Position numbers and translations under genes: made by a program. Positions 1-6,106 of a DNA stretch of 15,869 nucleotides are shown here, in pieces (within the stretch, counting starts at the first letter, position 1; every line of letters begins with the position of its first letter). This DNA is from SKKY01 sp964622305 (GTDB taxonomy: Bacteria; Bacillota; Peptococcia; Peptococcales; SKKY01): contig CAZUPR010000032.1 in assembly GCA_964622305.1 (NCBI GenBank), positions 1 to 15,869 on the forward strand. Direction: 5' to 3'. The notes below the pieces were generated by a model, which ran no database searches, was not told the origin of the DNA, and was given only the letters and a program-made list of their open reading frames with translations.

Positions 1-455
1 ACATCGGTCCACTCTCCTCCGCAAACCCGCAAGAGTTCATCTGGAGTAATTTCTATCATAGATGCTGCCGATCCTGCCGATGGAAAGACAGTGTCAAATT
101 CTTTTAGATTAACATCCAAATAAAGCTTTACTCCCTCTTTTAAAGCAAAGGGGCAAACTCCACCAACCTGATAACCAGTCATTTCTTCAACTTCATCAGC
201 CTTTAGCATTTTGGGCTTGGTGCCAAAGGCTGCCTTAAATTTCTTATTATCCACACGGCCCATGCCCTGGCTGACCACAATCAGGCAGGAACCATCTTTT
301 AATTTAAATGAAAGACTTTTGGCGATACGGGCAGGTTCAACACCGGCTACTGCAGCTGCTTCTTCAACTGTGGCGGTAGATTCTTCTGTAACAACCACAT
401 CTCCCTCATAGCCTCTTTCCCTTAAAAATTTCTCTACTCTTTCAACATTGGTCAT
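1..455 (-). CDS. YbaK/EbsC-family aminoacyl-tRNA deacylase (3' end off window)
   Basis: About 151 residues are visible, starting MTNVERVEKF and running off the left edge at GGEWTD. Members of this family (YbaK, ProX, the INS domain of ProRS) hydrolyse mischarged aminoacyl-tRNA, typically Cys- or Ala-tRNA(Pro), in the cytoplasm. Family marks seen are a lysine at position 46 in IAKSLSF, matching the functional Lys of YbaK, the segment VSQGMGRVDNKK, the GGVCPFALKEG loop around residue 100, and a late SAGSAASMIEI segment. The usual length is about 155-165 residues, so only a few residues are missing. The ATG lies 2 nt after the stop of the upstream gene and has a GGGGAGGAA ribosome site inside that gene's end, so the two are probably co-transcribed. 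The substrate among mischarged tRNAs cannot be told from sequence. Confidence 0.88.
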   Translation of the reverse strand, partial: MTNVERVEKFLRERGYEGDVVVTEESTATVEEAAAVAGVEPARIAKSLSFKLKDGSCLIVVSQGMGRVDNKKFKAAFGTKPKMLKADEVEEMTGYQVGGVCPFALKEGVKLYLDVNLKEFDTVFPSAGSAASMIEITPDELLRVCGGEWTD

Positions 456-457
456 TC

Positions 458-874
458 TTATGCTTCCTCCCCGGCCAAGTTATATTCTTTAAGTAAATCA
501 TCAATAATGCCGGCACCGGCAACAATGATTGGTTTGCAGCCCTCTTCCCTGCGGTACATATCTTTTAATTCCTTACAATTGGTGCTTTTAAGAGCCTCAT
601 TAAAACGGCGGTTAAATTCGCAGTTAACCTCTCTGATTAAAGGGCTTGTTCTGGCTCTTTCACTGATAAAAATGCGGGAAAAAACCATACTTGCCCCTGT
701 AACAACTCCGCAGGCATCCTCTGCAGCCATACCACCACCAAAGCCTCCGGCTAAACGCAGGCAGTCATCAGAAAGCCCCAGCTTGTAGACATGATTGGCA
801 CCATGAAGAATTTGTTCAGCACAGTTTAAGTCTTCCTTTATACCAAAACCATTTTCAATATATTCTTTTAGCAA
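458..874 (-). CDS. C_GCAxxG_C_C family Cys-rich (putative redox) protein
   Basis: 138 residues. Cysteines lie at 18, 38, 55, 85, 100 and 113. The central glycine-rich segment AGGFGGGMAAEDACGVVTGA (residues 42-61) is the hallmark of the C_GCAxxG_C_C family (PF09719), found mostly in anaerobes and suspected to be redox active or metal binding. No biochemical function is firmly established. The start is a TTG at 874, chosen because an AAAGGGGG ribosome site sits 7 nt upstream and no better start lies nearby. It is the first gene of a two-gene unit with the YbaK-like deacylase, separated by 2 nt. The pairing of a Cys-rich protein with a possible Cys-tRNA editing enzyme may be chance. Family assignment is fairly sure; role unknown. 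Confidence 0.82.
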   Translation of the reverse strand: MLKEYIENGFGIKEDLNCAEQILHGANHVYKLGLSDDCLRLAGGFGGGMAAEDACGVVTGASMVFSRIFISERARTSPLIREVNCEFNRRFNEALKSTNCKELKDMYRREEGCKPIIVAGAGIIDDLLKEYNLAGEEA

Positions 875-881
875 GAAGATT

Positions 882-889
882 CCCCCTTT
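882..889 (-). promoter_or_regulatory. Ribosome binding site deciding the TTG start at 874
   Basis: AAAGGGGG on the minus strand, ending 7 nt before the TTG codon. No ATG in this frame lies close enough to use it, so it fixes the unusual start. Confidence 0.6.
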
Positions 890-919
890 AGTTTTTATGA
901 AATTTGAAATCTACTGTAA

Positions 920-948
920 ATTTTACCATAAATATAGTATTATTCCAG
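920..948 (-). promoter_or_regulatory. Candidate promoter of the C_GCAxxG_C_C / ybaK unit
   Basis: On the minus strand there is CTGGAA (948-943), a 17-nt spacer and TAAAAT (925-920), preceded by TGG as an extended -10. The -35 is weak (3 of 6 consensus bases) and the -10 is good (5 of 6). Predicted transcription starts near 913, about 40 nt before the TTG start. The region also has to carry the divergent mscS promoter, whose elements I cannot place with confidence. Confidence 0.4.
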
Positions 949-950
949 TT

Positions 951-960
951 AGAAGGGTGG
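951..960 (+). promoter_or_regulatory. Ribosome binding site favouring the mscS TTG start at 969
   Basis: AGAAGGGTGG ends 8 nt before TTG at 969. By contrast, the in-frame ATG at 897 has only a T-rich sequence upstream and no Shine-Dalgarno match. Confidence 0.45.
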
Positions 961-968
961 TTTATGAC

Positions 969-1757
969 TTGGAAAAATACATAGAAATTATTAGTACTAA
1001 TGCCATAAATATTCTTTTAGCTCTTATTTTTCTTTTTCTTGGCTTTAAGTTAATTAACCTTTTTAGCAGACTCTTAAAAAAGACCTATAAAAATAAAATT
1101 ACCAATGATTCGGTTTATTTTCTCTTTCAACTTGGCGAGATAACTCTAAAGGCAGCCCTGCTTATAAGTTTGATTGCCTTCTTAGGGATACCAACAACTT
1201 CCTTTGTAGCAATCTTAGGCTCCTTGGGACTGGCGGTAGGTCTTTCCCTGCAAGGCAGCTTTGCTAACTTTGCCGGAGGCTTTCTTTTACTGACCCTTAA
1301 GCCCTTTCAGTCTGGTGACTATATTACCGGAGCAGGCCATACTGGCACAGTCCAGGAAATTCAAATTTTTTATACTAAGCTTATTACCCTGGATAACAAG
1401 GTAGTCACTATACCAAATTCTCAGCTGTCCAATGATTCTATAATTAACTTCTCAAGTAAGCCCATAAGGAGGTTGGATTTAACCATCCCGGTTTCTTATA
1501 AGGAAGATTTCAAGCATGTTGAAAAGGTAATGCTGAAAGCTGTAAATAATTACCCTGGTGTGAGAAAAGATCCTCCGCCATCAATTCGTTTGGGCGAGTG
1601 GACTGAAAATGTGCTTAACATTGTGGCCTGGGTCTGGATTGAGCAGGGAACCTACTACCAGGTTTATTTTGATTTGCTGGAGAGATTTAAGATAGAATTT
1701 GATAAGGAAGGAATCGACATTCCCTTCCGCAGAGCGGAGGCAAAAAAAGGCGAATAA
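969..1757 (+). CDS. mscS: MscS-family small-conductance mechanosensitive channel
   Basis: A membrane channel that opens under membrane tension after osmotic downshock and releases ions and small solutes. From the TTG start the protein has 262 residues. N-terminal hydrophobic segments (NAINILLALIFLFLGF and AALLISLIAFLGI) precede the pore helix GLAVGLSLQGSFANFAGGFL, which closely matches E. coli MscS TM3. The beta and C-terminal domains follow (KPFQSGDYI, TVQEIQIFYT, VVTIPNSQLSNDSIINFS, and the tail YFDLLERFKIEFDKEGIDIPF). An in-frame ATG at 897 would add 24 residues. It lacks a ribosome site, and the added polar, AT-rich stretch overlaps the divergent promoter, so I prefer TTG at 969. It is a single gene, closed by a terminator overlapping its stop codon. 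Family is certain; start is not. Confidence 0.92.
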   Translation: MEKYIEIISTNAINILLALIFLFLGFKLINLFSRLLKKTYKNKITNDSVYFLFQLGEITLKAALLISLIAFLGIPTTSFVAILGSLGLAVGLSLQGSFANFAGGFLLLTLKPFQSGDYITGAGHTGTVQEIQIFYTKLITLDNKVVTIPNSQLSNDSIINFSSKPIRRLDLTIPVSYKEDFKHVEKVMLKAVNNYPGVRKDPPPSIRLGEWTENVLNIVAWVWIEQGTYYQVYFDLLERFKIEFDKEGIDIPFRRAEAKKGE

Positions 1758-1769
1758 ATCGCCTTTTTT
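1743..1769 (+). terminator. Rho-independent terminator of mscS
   Basis: A perfect 11-bp stem, AAAAAAGGCGA (1743-1753) with TCGCCTTTTTT (1759-1769), has a 5-nt loop and ends in a T6 run. The mscS stop TAA (1755-1757) lies in the loop. It insulates mscS from the toxin-antitoxin module. Confidence 0.85.
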
Positions 1770-1783
1770 CGTTTAATTCATCG

Positions 1784-1812
1784 TTGAATTTTACGAATAT
1801 TTGTATTATTAT
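1784..1812 (+). promoter_or_regulatory. Toxin-antitoxin promoter with internal palindrome
   Basis: TTGAAT (1784-1789), a 17-nt spacer and TATTAT (1807-1812) give a good vegetative-type promoter. Transcription should start near 1819, just before the GGAGGTG ribosome site at 1821. Within the spacer lies TACGAATATTTGTA (1792-1805), a 14-bp palindrome with one mismatched pair around AATATT. A palindrome between -35 and -10 is a common place for autorepression by a Phd/YefM antitoxin or its complex. That role is inferred, not shown. Confidence 0.6.
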
Positions 1813-1832
1813 AAATGTATGGAGGTGTTATC

Positions 1833-2099
1833 ATGCCTAAAATTAAGCCTATATCAGAATTGAGAAATTACGGAAAAGTTCTTCGTGATGTTGCAATTGG
1901 ATCACCAGTATTCTTGACTAAAAATGGCTATGGAAAGTATGCTCTTATGGATATCGAAGAGTATAAAGAATATGAAAAAATTTTAGCTTGGCGAAAACTT
2001 AGCCAACTACTAAAAGAAGGTGAACTATCTGGCCAAGAAGATGGCTGGTTAGATGCTAAAGAGGTCAGAGAAATGCTTGAGGAACGTTACCGTGACTAA
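1833..2099 (+). CDS. Phd/YefM-family antitoxin
   Basis: 88 residues, MPKIKPISELRNYGKV onward. The N-terminal half has the Phd/YefM pattern: the ISELRN segment, then SPVFLTKNGYGKYALMDIEEYKEYEK (residues 24-49), which forms the DNA-binding and dimer fold in this family. The C-terminal part (residues 60-88, Glu/Lys rich, ending DAKEVREMLEERYRD) is the likely toxin-neutralising tail. The ATG at 1833 is chosen over an in-frame ATG at 1815 because GGAGGTG sits 5 nt upstream of 1833, while 1815 falls at or before the predicted transcription start. The toxin gene overlaps its 3' end by 8 nt. Such antitoxins repress their own operon and block the partner toxin. Confidence 0.87.
   Translation: MPKIKPISELRNYGKVLRDVAIGSPVFLTKNGYGKYALMDIEEYKEYEKILAWRKLSQLLKEGELSGQEDGWLDAKEVREMLEERYRD
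2079..2084 (+). promoter_or_regulatory. Ribosome binding site deciding the toxin GTG start at 2092
   Basis: GAGGAA lies inside the antitoxin reading frame and ends 7 nt before GTG at 2092. An in-frame ATG at 2053 has no comparable site and would add 13 residues unlike the toxin family. Confidence 0.6.
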
Positions 2100-2433
2100 A
2101 ATCAAATATTCACCAGCATCTATGCAAGATATGATAGAAATAGGCGACTATATATCAGATAATTTAAAAAGTCCAAAGGCCGCACTGAATATTTTAAACA
2201 AAATACAAGAAACTGTAGATAAACTTATCGATTTTCCTCTTATGGGTCCATTGCTGTCAAATCGTTCTTGCATTGAAAGCAACTACCGTTTTTTAGTTTC
2301 TAGTAATTATTATATATTTTACCTCGTAGAAGCAGATATTATTTATATAAGCCGAATACTATATTGTAGACGTGATTATATGACACTTCTTTTTGGTGAT
2401 AATGATTTTGGTAAACTTCATGAATCGGAATAA
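2092..2433 (+). CDS. RelE/ParE-superfamily toxin
   Basis: 113 residues from a GTG start, MTKIKYSPASMQDMIEIGDYI. The opening IKYSPAS..D, the helical region ALNILNKIQETVDKLIDFPLMG (residues 31-52) and the strand-rich end YRFLVSSNYYIFYLVEADIIYISRILYCRRDY (residues 65-96) match the ParE/RelE 'plasmid stabilisation' pattern. RelE members cleave mRNA on the ribosome and ParE members poison gyrase. Sequence alone does not separate these here, although the YRFL..NYYIFY and RRDY ends are typical of both. It overlaps the antitoxin gene by 8 nt, the usual translational coupling of such pairs. It appears intact, with no stop or frameshift. A cysteine (Cys92) replaces the more common His/Gly before the RRDY motif. 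Confidence 0.85.
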   Translation: MTKIKYSPASMQDMIEIGDYISDNLKSPKAALNILNKIQETVDKLIDFPLMGPLLSNRSCIESNYRFLVSSNYYIFYLVEADIIYISRILYCRRDYMTLLFGDNDFGKLHESE

Positions 2434-2469
2434 AAAAAGGGCGACCCAGTCGCCCTAAACTATTTTTTT
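2432..2469. terminator. Shared terminator between toxin and gamma-carbonic-anhydrase genes
   Basis: The stem is GGGCGAC (2439-2445) with GTCGCCC (2449-2455) and a 3-nt loop. On the minus strand it is followed directly by seven T (the A7 run at 2432-2438), making a strong terminator for the trhA-lapA-carbonic anhydrase operon. On the plus strand the T-run (2463-2469) begins 7 nt after the stem, so it should work only weakly for the toxin transcript. Confidence 0.8.
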
Positions 2470-3003
2470 ACCTGTGTATTCTTCGCCGCCTGCATCTGGC
2501 ATAAGTCCGTATCTTTTGGTCCAAAGTGTTTTATACTTAACTGCCTGGGCGTGAATATTTTCTCTTCTGCCTTCTGTTGAACCTATAATTTTTGCCGGTA
2601 CCCCTGCAACCAGTGAATTTGGTGGAATTATAGTGCCACCCGTTACCACACTGCCAGCTGCTACTATGCTGCCTTCTCCAACTACTGCTCCATCTAAAAC
2701 GGTGGCATTCATACCAATCAGGCAGTGGTCTTCAACTGTACAGGCATGGATAACTGCACAATGGCCAACAGTAACATAGTCACCAATTATGCAGGCATAA
2801 TCATCGGCAACATGCAGGACGGAATTATCTTGAACGTTAGAATACTTTCCTACTCTAATATAATTGACGTCTCCTCTGGCTACAACATTATGCCAAATAC
2901 TGGCAAACTCTCCTATTTCAACATCGCCAACAACTATTGAACCTTCGGCGCAATAAGCTTTGGGATCAATAACTGGTTTCTTACCTTCAAATTCTGTGTT
3001 CAT
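2455..3003 (-). CDS. Gamma-class carbonic anhydrase family protein (left-handed beta-helix)
   Basis: 182 residues with repeated hexapeptides (for example GSIVVGDVEIGEFASIWHNV, CLIGMNATVLDGAVVGEGSIVAAGSVV) that form a left-handed beta-helix trimer. The RGD motif at 43-45, NVQDNSVLHV at 56-65 and three histidines at 64, 81 and 86 match the metal-ligand pattern of the YrdA/PaaY/CaiE-like gamma-CA group. The 17- and 5-residue spacings fit the short forms that lack the acidic loop of Cam from Methanosarcina. Many such short proteins have weak or no measured CO2 hydration, so activity is unproven. The ATG overlaps the upstream lapA stop as ATGA, and an AAGGGAGTG site lies 8 nt before. It is the last gene of the trhA-lapA-CA operon and its TAG abuts the terminator. 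Confidence 0.9.
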   Translation of the reverse strand: MNTEFEGKKPVIDPKAYCAEGSIVVGDVEIGEFASIWHNVVARGDVNYIRVGKYSNVQDNSVLHVADDYACIIGDYVTVGHCAVIHACTVEDHCLIGMNATVLDGAVVGEGSIVAAGSVVTGGTIIPPNSLVAGVPAKIIGSTEGRRENIHAQAVKYKTLWTKRYGLMPDAGGEEYTGKKIV

Positions 3004-3386
3004 AAATCAACACTCCCTTCTGAGTCTGATATCTGAAGCTCAGGAATCCTTTCGCTTTCTTTTTCTGGACAATCCCTTTCAACAAACAGCTCTTCATACT
3101 TTTTTTCCAAGAGAGAAAACTGTTCTAAAGTTGCTTCATTCTTATTTTGTAATTCTTCAATAACTTTTTCTTGATTGCTTATTTTCATGTTTGTTTTAAT
3201 ACTTCTTACAACACTGAGAAGCAGCACGATAAGGGCACCGGCCATTGCTGAAATCAGAATAACCAGAGCCTGGGAAACCTCATAAACTGCAATAATAAAA
3301 TTAACTCTTACTGCAGCCGCATTGGCTATGGCAAAAAGAGCGACAATTATTGAAAAAATCAAAGATAAAACAAAACGCCAGCCCAT
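3000..3386 (-). CDS. LapA-domain (DUF1049) membrane protein with coiled coil
   Basis: 128 residues. Two hydrophobic segments (about residues 5-23 and 38-60) flank a short loop AAAVRVNFIIAVYEVS, the typical layout of the LapA/DUF1049 domain. A Lys/Glu-rich helix follows (residues 66-102) that reads as a coiled coil, then an acidic tail. In E. coli, LapA works with LapB to regulate lipopolysaccharide synthesis. In Gram-positive-type bacteria lacking LPS the role is unknown. The start ATG has a GAGGGGG site about 8 nt upstream. It lies 28 nt after trhA and overlaps the next gene by 4 nt (ATGA), so it is the middle gene of a three-gene operon. Family call is good; function open. Confidence 0.75.
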   Translation of the reverse strand: MGWRFVLSLIFSIIVALFAIANAAAVRVNFIIAVYEVSQALVILISAMAGALIVLLLSVVRSIKTNMKISNQEKVIEELQNKNEATLEQFSLLEKKYEELFVERDCPEKESERIPELQISDSEGSVDL

Positions 3387-3414
3387 ATCTGCATCCCCCT
3401 CTTCTGATTATCTT

Positions 3415-4062
3415 TTAAGCCAGATATTTAAAGATCCCCAGGAAGTGAACCACTGTTCCTCCCAGGACAAACAAGTGCCAGATTGCATGATTAAAAGGTA
3501 TCTTTTTTATAGCATAAAAAACTGTCCCAACGCTATAGACTAAGCCGCCTGCCAAAAGATACATTAAAAAACCCAGTGGATAATTTGCCAAAAGAGGCTT
3601 TATAGCAAAAACAGCCATCCAGCCCATGGCCAGATAAAGAATCAAAGAGTACTTTTTATACTTTTCCATTGATTTATAGGTAAGGATTTTAAAGGTCACA
3701 CCTGCTATAGCAATCAGCCAGACGTTGACGATAACAGCAACCCTCCAGCCACCCTCCATTCCCAATAAGGCAATTGGAGTATAACACCCAGCTATATAAA
3801 GGTAGATTGATGAGTGATCAAAAACCCGTAAAACTCTTTTAACATTCTCAACAGGTAAGCTATGATATAAAGTAGATGCCAAGAAGAGAAAAATACCTGT
3901 AGCCCCATAAATTGAAAAGGCAATAATTGCCGTTATATCGCTCTTACTGATAGAATAAACAAGGAGAAGGGTAAGGGCCACAATGGAAAAAGCCAGTCCC
4001 AAACCATGCGAAATAGCATTTGCAATTTCTTCTTTTATTGAGTATCTTTTAGTTAGATTCAA
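3415..4062 (-). CDS. trhA: TrhA / hemolysin III family membrane protein (PAQR-like)
   Basis: 215 residues with about seven hydrophobic segments. Family marks are EEIANAISHG at 11-20, STLYHS at 63-68, DHSSIYLYIAGCYTP at 82-96 and HAIWHLFVLGGTVVHF at 192-207. The Ser63/His67, Asp82 and His192/His196 set corresponds to the metal site of PAQR-type proteins. B. cereus homologues were named hemolysin III, but later work links TrhA to membrane-fluidity homeostasis, so the toxin name should not be taken literally. The start is TTG at 4062, fixed by a perfect AGGAGG 8 nt upstream. A nearby ATG (4067) is in another frame and hits a stop at once. It is the first gene of the operon, with a promoter overlapping that of the divergent CNBD gene. 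Confidence 0.92.
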   Translation of the reverse strand: MNLTKRYSIKEEIANAISHGLGLAFSIVALTLLLVYSISKSDITAIIAFSIYGATGIFLFLASTLYHSLPVENVKRVLRVFDHSSIYLYIAGCYTPIALLGMEGGWRVAVIVNVWLIAIAGVTFKILTYKSMEKYKKYSLILYLAMGWMAVFAIKPLLANYPLGFLMYLLAGGLVYSVGTVFYAIKKIPFNHAIWHLFVLGGTVVHFLGIFKYLA

Positions 4063-4070
4063 TTCATTCG

Positions 4071-4076
4071 CCTCCT
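4071..4076 (-). promoter_or_regulatory. Ribosome binding site deciding the trhA TTG start
   Basis: AGGAGG on the minus strand with an 8-nt gap to TTG at 4062. It is a full-consensus site driving a weak start codon. Confidence 0.7.
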
Positions 4077-4082
4077 CTCTTA

Positions 4083-4111
4083 ATGATATAATTTAAAGAG
4101 GATTTTTACAA
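4083..4111 (-). promoter_or_regulatory. trhA operon promoter
   Basis: On the minus strand there is TTGTAA (4111-4106), a 17-nt spacer and TATCAT (4088-4083). That is four of six -35 bases and five of six -10 bases. Its -10 shares bases with the -10 of the plus-strand promoter. Confidence 0.6.
4084..4092 (+). promoter_or_regulatory. Extended -10 promoter of the CNBD-DUF2225 gene
   Basis: TGATATAAT is a perfect TGn plus TATAAT. The best -35 at 17-18 nt spacing is poor (TTCATT or TCATTC), as is common for extended -10 promoters. Transcription would start near 4099, 30 nt before the ATG. Confidence 0.6.
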
Positions 4112-4128
4112 GAGAAAGGTGCTTTATT

Positions 4129-5370
4129 ATGAAAATATCAACCCTTAAAAATTCCGGCCGCCTGGTTAAAGTTGAAAATGGAAAAATCCTTTTTCGTAAG
4201 GGGGATTTTGGCAATGATATGTATATTATCTTAAGTGGTTCCGTTAATATTTACGCTGGCGACCAGATAAAGGATTGCCAACCCCTGATTATCCTTAAAA
4301 GCGGAGATTTTTTTGGTGAAATGGCCCTTCTGGAAGATTCTCCCAGATCAACAACTGCCATAACTCAGGAAGAATGTCTTTTTTTAATGATTAGTAAGGA
4401 AAACTTTGGAAAAGCTATTGCCGCCGACCCCGCCTTTGCTATAAAAATCATGCAAAGCCTGAGTAACCGTTTGCGTTTTCAAACATCAAGATATGCAGAA
4501 CTGGAAGTCAGATATCTGGACCTTCTAAAAGAAACCAACCCTGCTAGCGATCTTCCTGCCAGCCCGCTGGCCCCTAAAGCCACAAGTACTAATTCTGATT
4601 TGAGTGTAGCCGATAAACCAGAGCTTGTTTTTTCCGAAGATACTTTTCTCAACAATTTTTTCCCAGGGGGACACACACTTTATCAAGTGCCTGAACCAGA
4701 TGTCTATAAAAATTTTGTTACAGAGACAAAAAAAGAATGCCCTGTTTGTGGGCATAATTTTGACGCCTATATGGTTAGACATTCCAGACTCAACCTGGAA
4801 AGAATTGAAGAAGATTTCCGTATGGTCTATAAAGATTTTGATCCTCTCTGGTACTCAATCTGGTCTTGCCCTAATTGCTATTATGCAAACTTCACTGATG
4901 ATTTTTCTAAAAAAGTTCCAGGATATCTTCAGGAAGCAATCCTGGCCAGAAAAGATCTTTTAAGGAAAATCTTTTCTGAAAAGACCGGGGAGCAGCAAAC
5001 TATTGATCATGTTCTAAATTCCTATTATCAAGCTATTCAAAGTATCTTGCATAAAAAAGATAAGGACAAGGACCTGGCAAGAATTTGGATTCGCCTATCC
5101 TGGCTCTACAAAGATTTAGGCGATATAGCCTTCTACCAAAAGGCCTCCATGCAGGCTTTTTACTACTACTATGAATCCTATTTCAAAAGTGGTTCTTCCT
5201 CAGTAAAGGAAGATCAGCAAATGTCCTATCTTCTTGGACTCTTTTATCAGCGATTCAATAATCCACAAGAAGCCAGAAAATTTTTCTTTAAAGCCATTGT
5301 TAAACCTAATGGTGAGCAAAGAATTAATGACATGGCCTATGATAAAATGCAGGATCTTAAAGGTTCGTAA
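4129..5370 (+). CDS. Cyclic-nucleotide-binding domain fused to DUF2225 zinc-ribbon/helical protein
   Basis: 413 residues in three parts. Residues about 12-118 are a cNMP-binding beta-barrel: GNDMYIILSGSVNIY, then the phosphate cassette FGEMALLEDSPRSTTA at 62-77, with Glu64 and Arg73 in the positions used to bind ribose and phosphate. Residues 137-180 are a Pro/Ser/Ala-rich linker. Residues about 190-400 match DUF2225: a CPVCG (204-208) and a SCPNC (246-250) pair suggest a zinc ribbon, followed by a helical, TPR-like part rich in Tyr and Phe. No helix-turn-helix is seen, so it is not a CRP-type transcription factor. It may be a cytoplasmic nucleotide sensor, but ligand and output are unknown. 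Its 3' end overlaps the convergent hydrolase gene by 14 nt. The AGAAAGGTG site precedes the ATG. Confidence 0.82.
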   Translation: MKISTLKNSGRLVKVENGKILFRKGDFGNDMYIILSGSVNIYAGDQIKDCQPLIILKSGDFFGEMALLEDSPRSTTAITQEECLFLMISKENFGKAIAADPAFAIKIMQSLSNRLRFQTSRYAELEVRYLDLLKETNPASDLPASPLAPKATSTNSDLSVADKPELVFSEDTFLNNFFPGGHTLYQVPEPDVYKNFVTETKKECPVCGHNFDAYMVRHSRLNLERIEEDFRMVYKDFDPLWYSIWSCPNCYYANFTDDFSKKVPGYLQEAILARKDLLRKIFSEKTGEQQTIDHVLNSYYQAIQSILHKKDKDKDLARIWIRLSWLYKDLGDIAFYQKASMQAFYYYYESYFKSGSSSVKEDQQMSYLLGLFYQRFNNPQEARKFFFKAIVKPNGEQRINDMAYDKMQDLKGS

Positions 5371-6106
5371 ACCAGGCCAGGCATTCTTCAATCATGCCAG
5401 TGGTTTTATGGTGGTTTAAATTTGGAATTCTGGTGAACCTTAACCTCTCTGGGCAATCTTTATATAGATCTGAAATCAAAGTATAAAAAGCTTCCTGGGT
5501 CTCAATTGGGACCGAATGGTCATTCTCCCCATGTTGGATGAGAAGAGGTCTTTGCAGGAAGTTTTCTTTATTTGCAGCAGGATTATAGGCTTCCAGGAGA
5601 GAAGCTTCAATTCCCCTTTGCCGGTCCAGCTTCCTGCTTTCTTTTACTCTCCGGTCTAGATCAGCCCAGTCACAGGCTCCATTCATTACAGCCAAACTAA
5701 GCGCATCTTTATCCTTGGCAAAAATCCCACTGGCAATCATACCACCCATGGATGAACCCGTCAGAATAGGCTTATCTGAAGCCAGTCTGCCTTCAGCTTG
5801 CAAAGCTTTTTTAATGGCAAAATATTCATCAACGCTATTTATAGCTGTTTTCCAGAAATTATCTTCCATTACCTGGGCTTCTTCATAGGCAAGGCTGCCT
5901 CTTTCACCGTGATTTATGGAGTCTGGTATAATAACCTGAAAGTCATTCAGGGCATAAATGCTGCCGATAAATTCATAATTTTCTTTGCATGAAGACCAGC
6001 CATGATACAAAAATATAGTTCCTAAAAACTTCTTTTGATTTTCTTTTTCTAAAATCAAATAAGGAATGTCCCCTAAATATCTCTTTTCTTTTTTTACGCC
6101 TCTCAT
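5357..6106 (-). CDS. Alpha/beta hydrolase (YitV/YjfP-like esterase)
   Basis: 249 residues with the hydrolase fold in order. The oxyanion segment YHGWSS is at 34-39, the nucleophile elbow GSSMG (117-121) has Ser119, the acid Asp196 lies in HGENDHSVP, and the base His232 or His233 lies in NLNHHKT near the end. Overall this resembles prolyl-oligopeptidase/dienelactone-hydrolase-type esterases such as YitV and YjfP. No signal peptide is seen, so it should act in the cytoplasm. The natural substrate is unknown. The ATG overlaps the YczE-like stop as ATGA and has GGAGGC 8 nt upstream, so it is translationally coupled as the last gene of the importer operon. No terminator follows; its end runs 14 nt into the convergent CNBD gene. 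Confidence 0.85.
   Translation of the reverse strand: MRGVKKEKRYLGDIPYLILEKENQKKFLGTIFLYHGWSSCKENYEFIGSIYALNDFQVIIPDSINHGERGSLAYEEAQVMEDNFWKTAINSVDEYFAIKKALQAEGRLASDKPILTGSSMGGMIASGIFAKDKDALSLAVMNGACDWADLDRRVKESRKLDRQRGIEASLLEAYNPAANKENFLQRPLLIQHGENDHSVPIETQEAFYTLISDLYKDCPERLRFTRIPNLNHHKTTGMIEECLAWFTNL

Noticed and set aside
897..968. In-frame ATG at 897 as mscS start
   Set aside because: No ribosome site; the added residues are not MscS-like and lie over the divergent promoter region. Kept only as an alternative.
1815..1832. ATG at 1815 as antitoxin start
   Set aside because: It lies 3 nt after the -10 and so before or at the predicted transcription start; GGAGGTG fits ATG 1833.
2725..2940. 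71-codon plus-strand frame inside the carbonic anhydrase gene
   Set aside because: Its repeat-like look comes from the hexapeptide repeats of the real gene on the other strand.
5371..5420. GGCAT...ATGCC hairpin after the CNBD gene as a terminator
   Set aside because: The stem has only 5 bp with a 9-nt loop and no adjacent T-run, and it lies within the hydrolase coding region.
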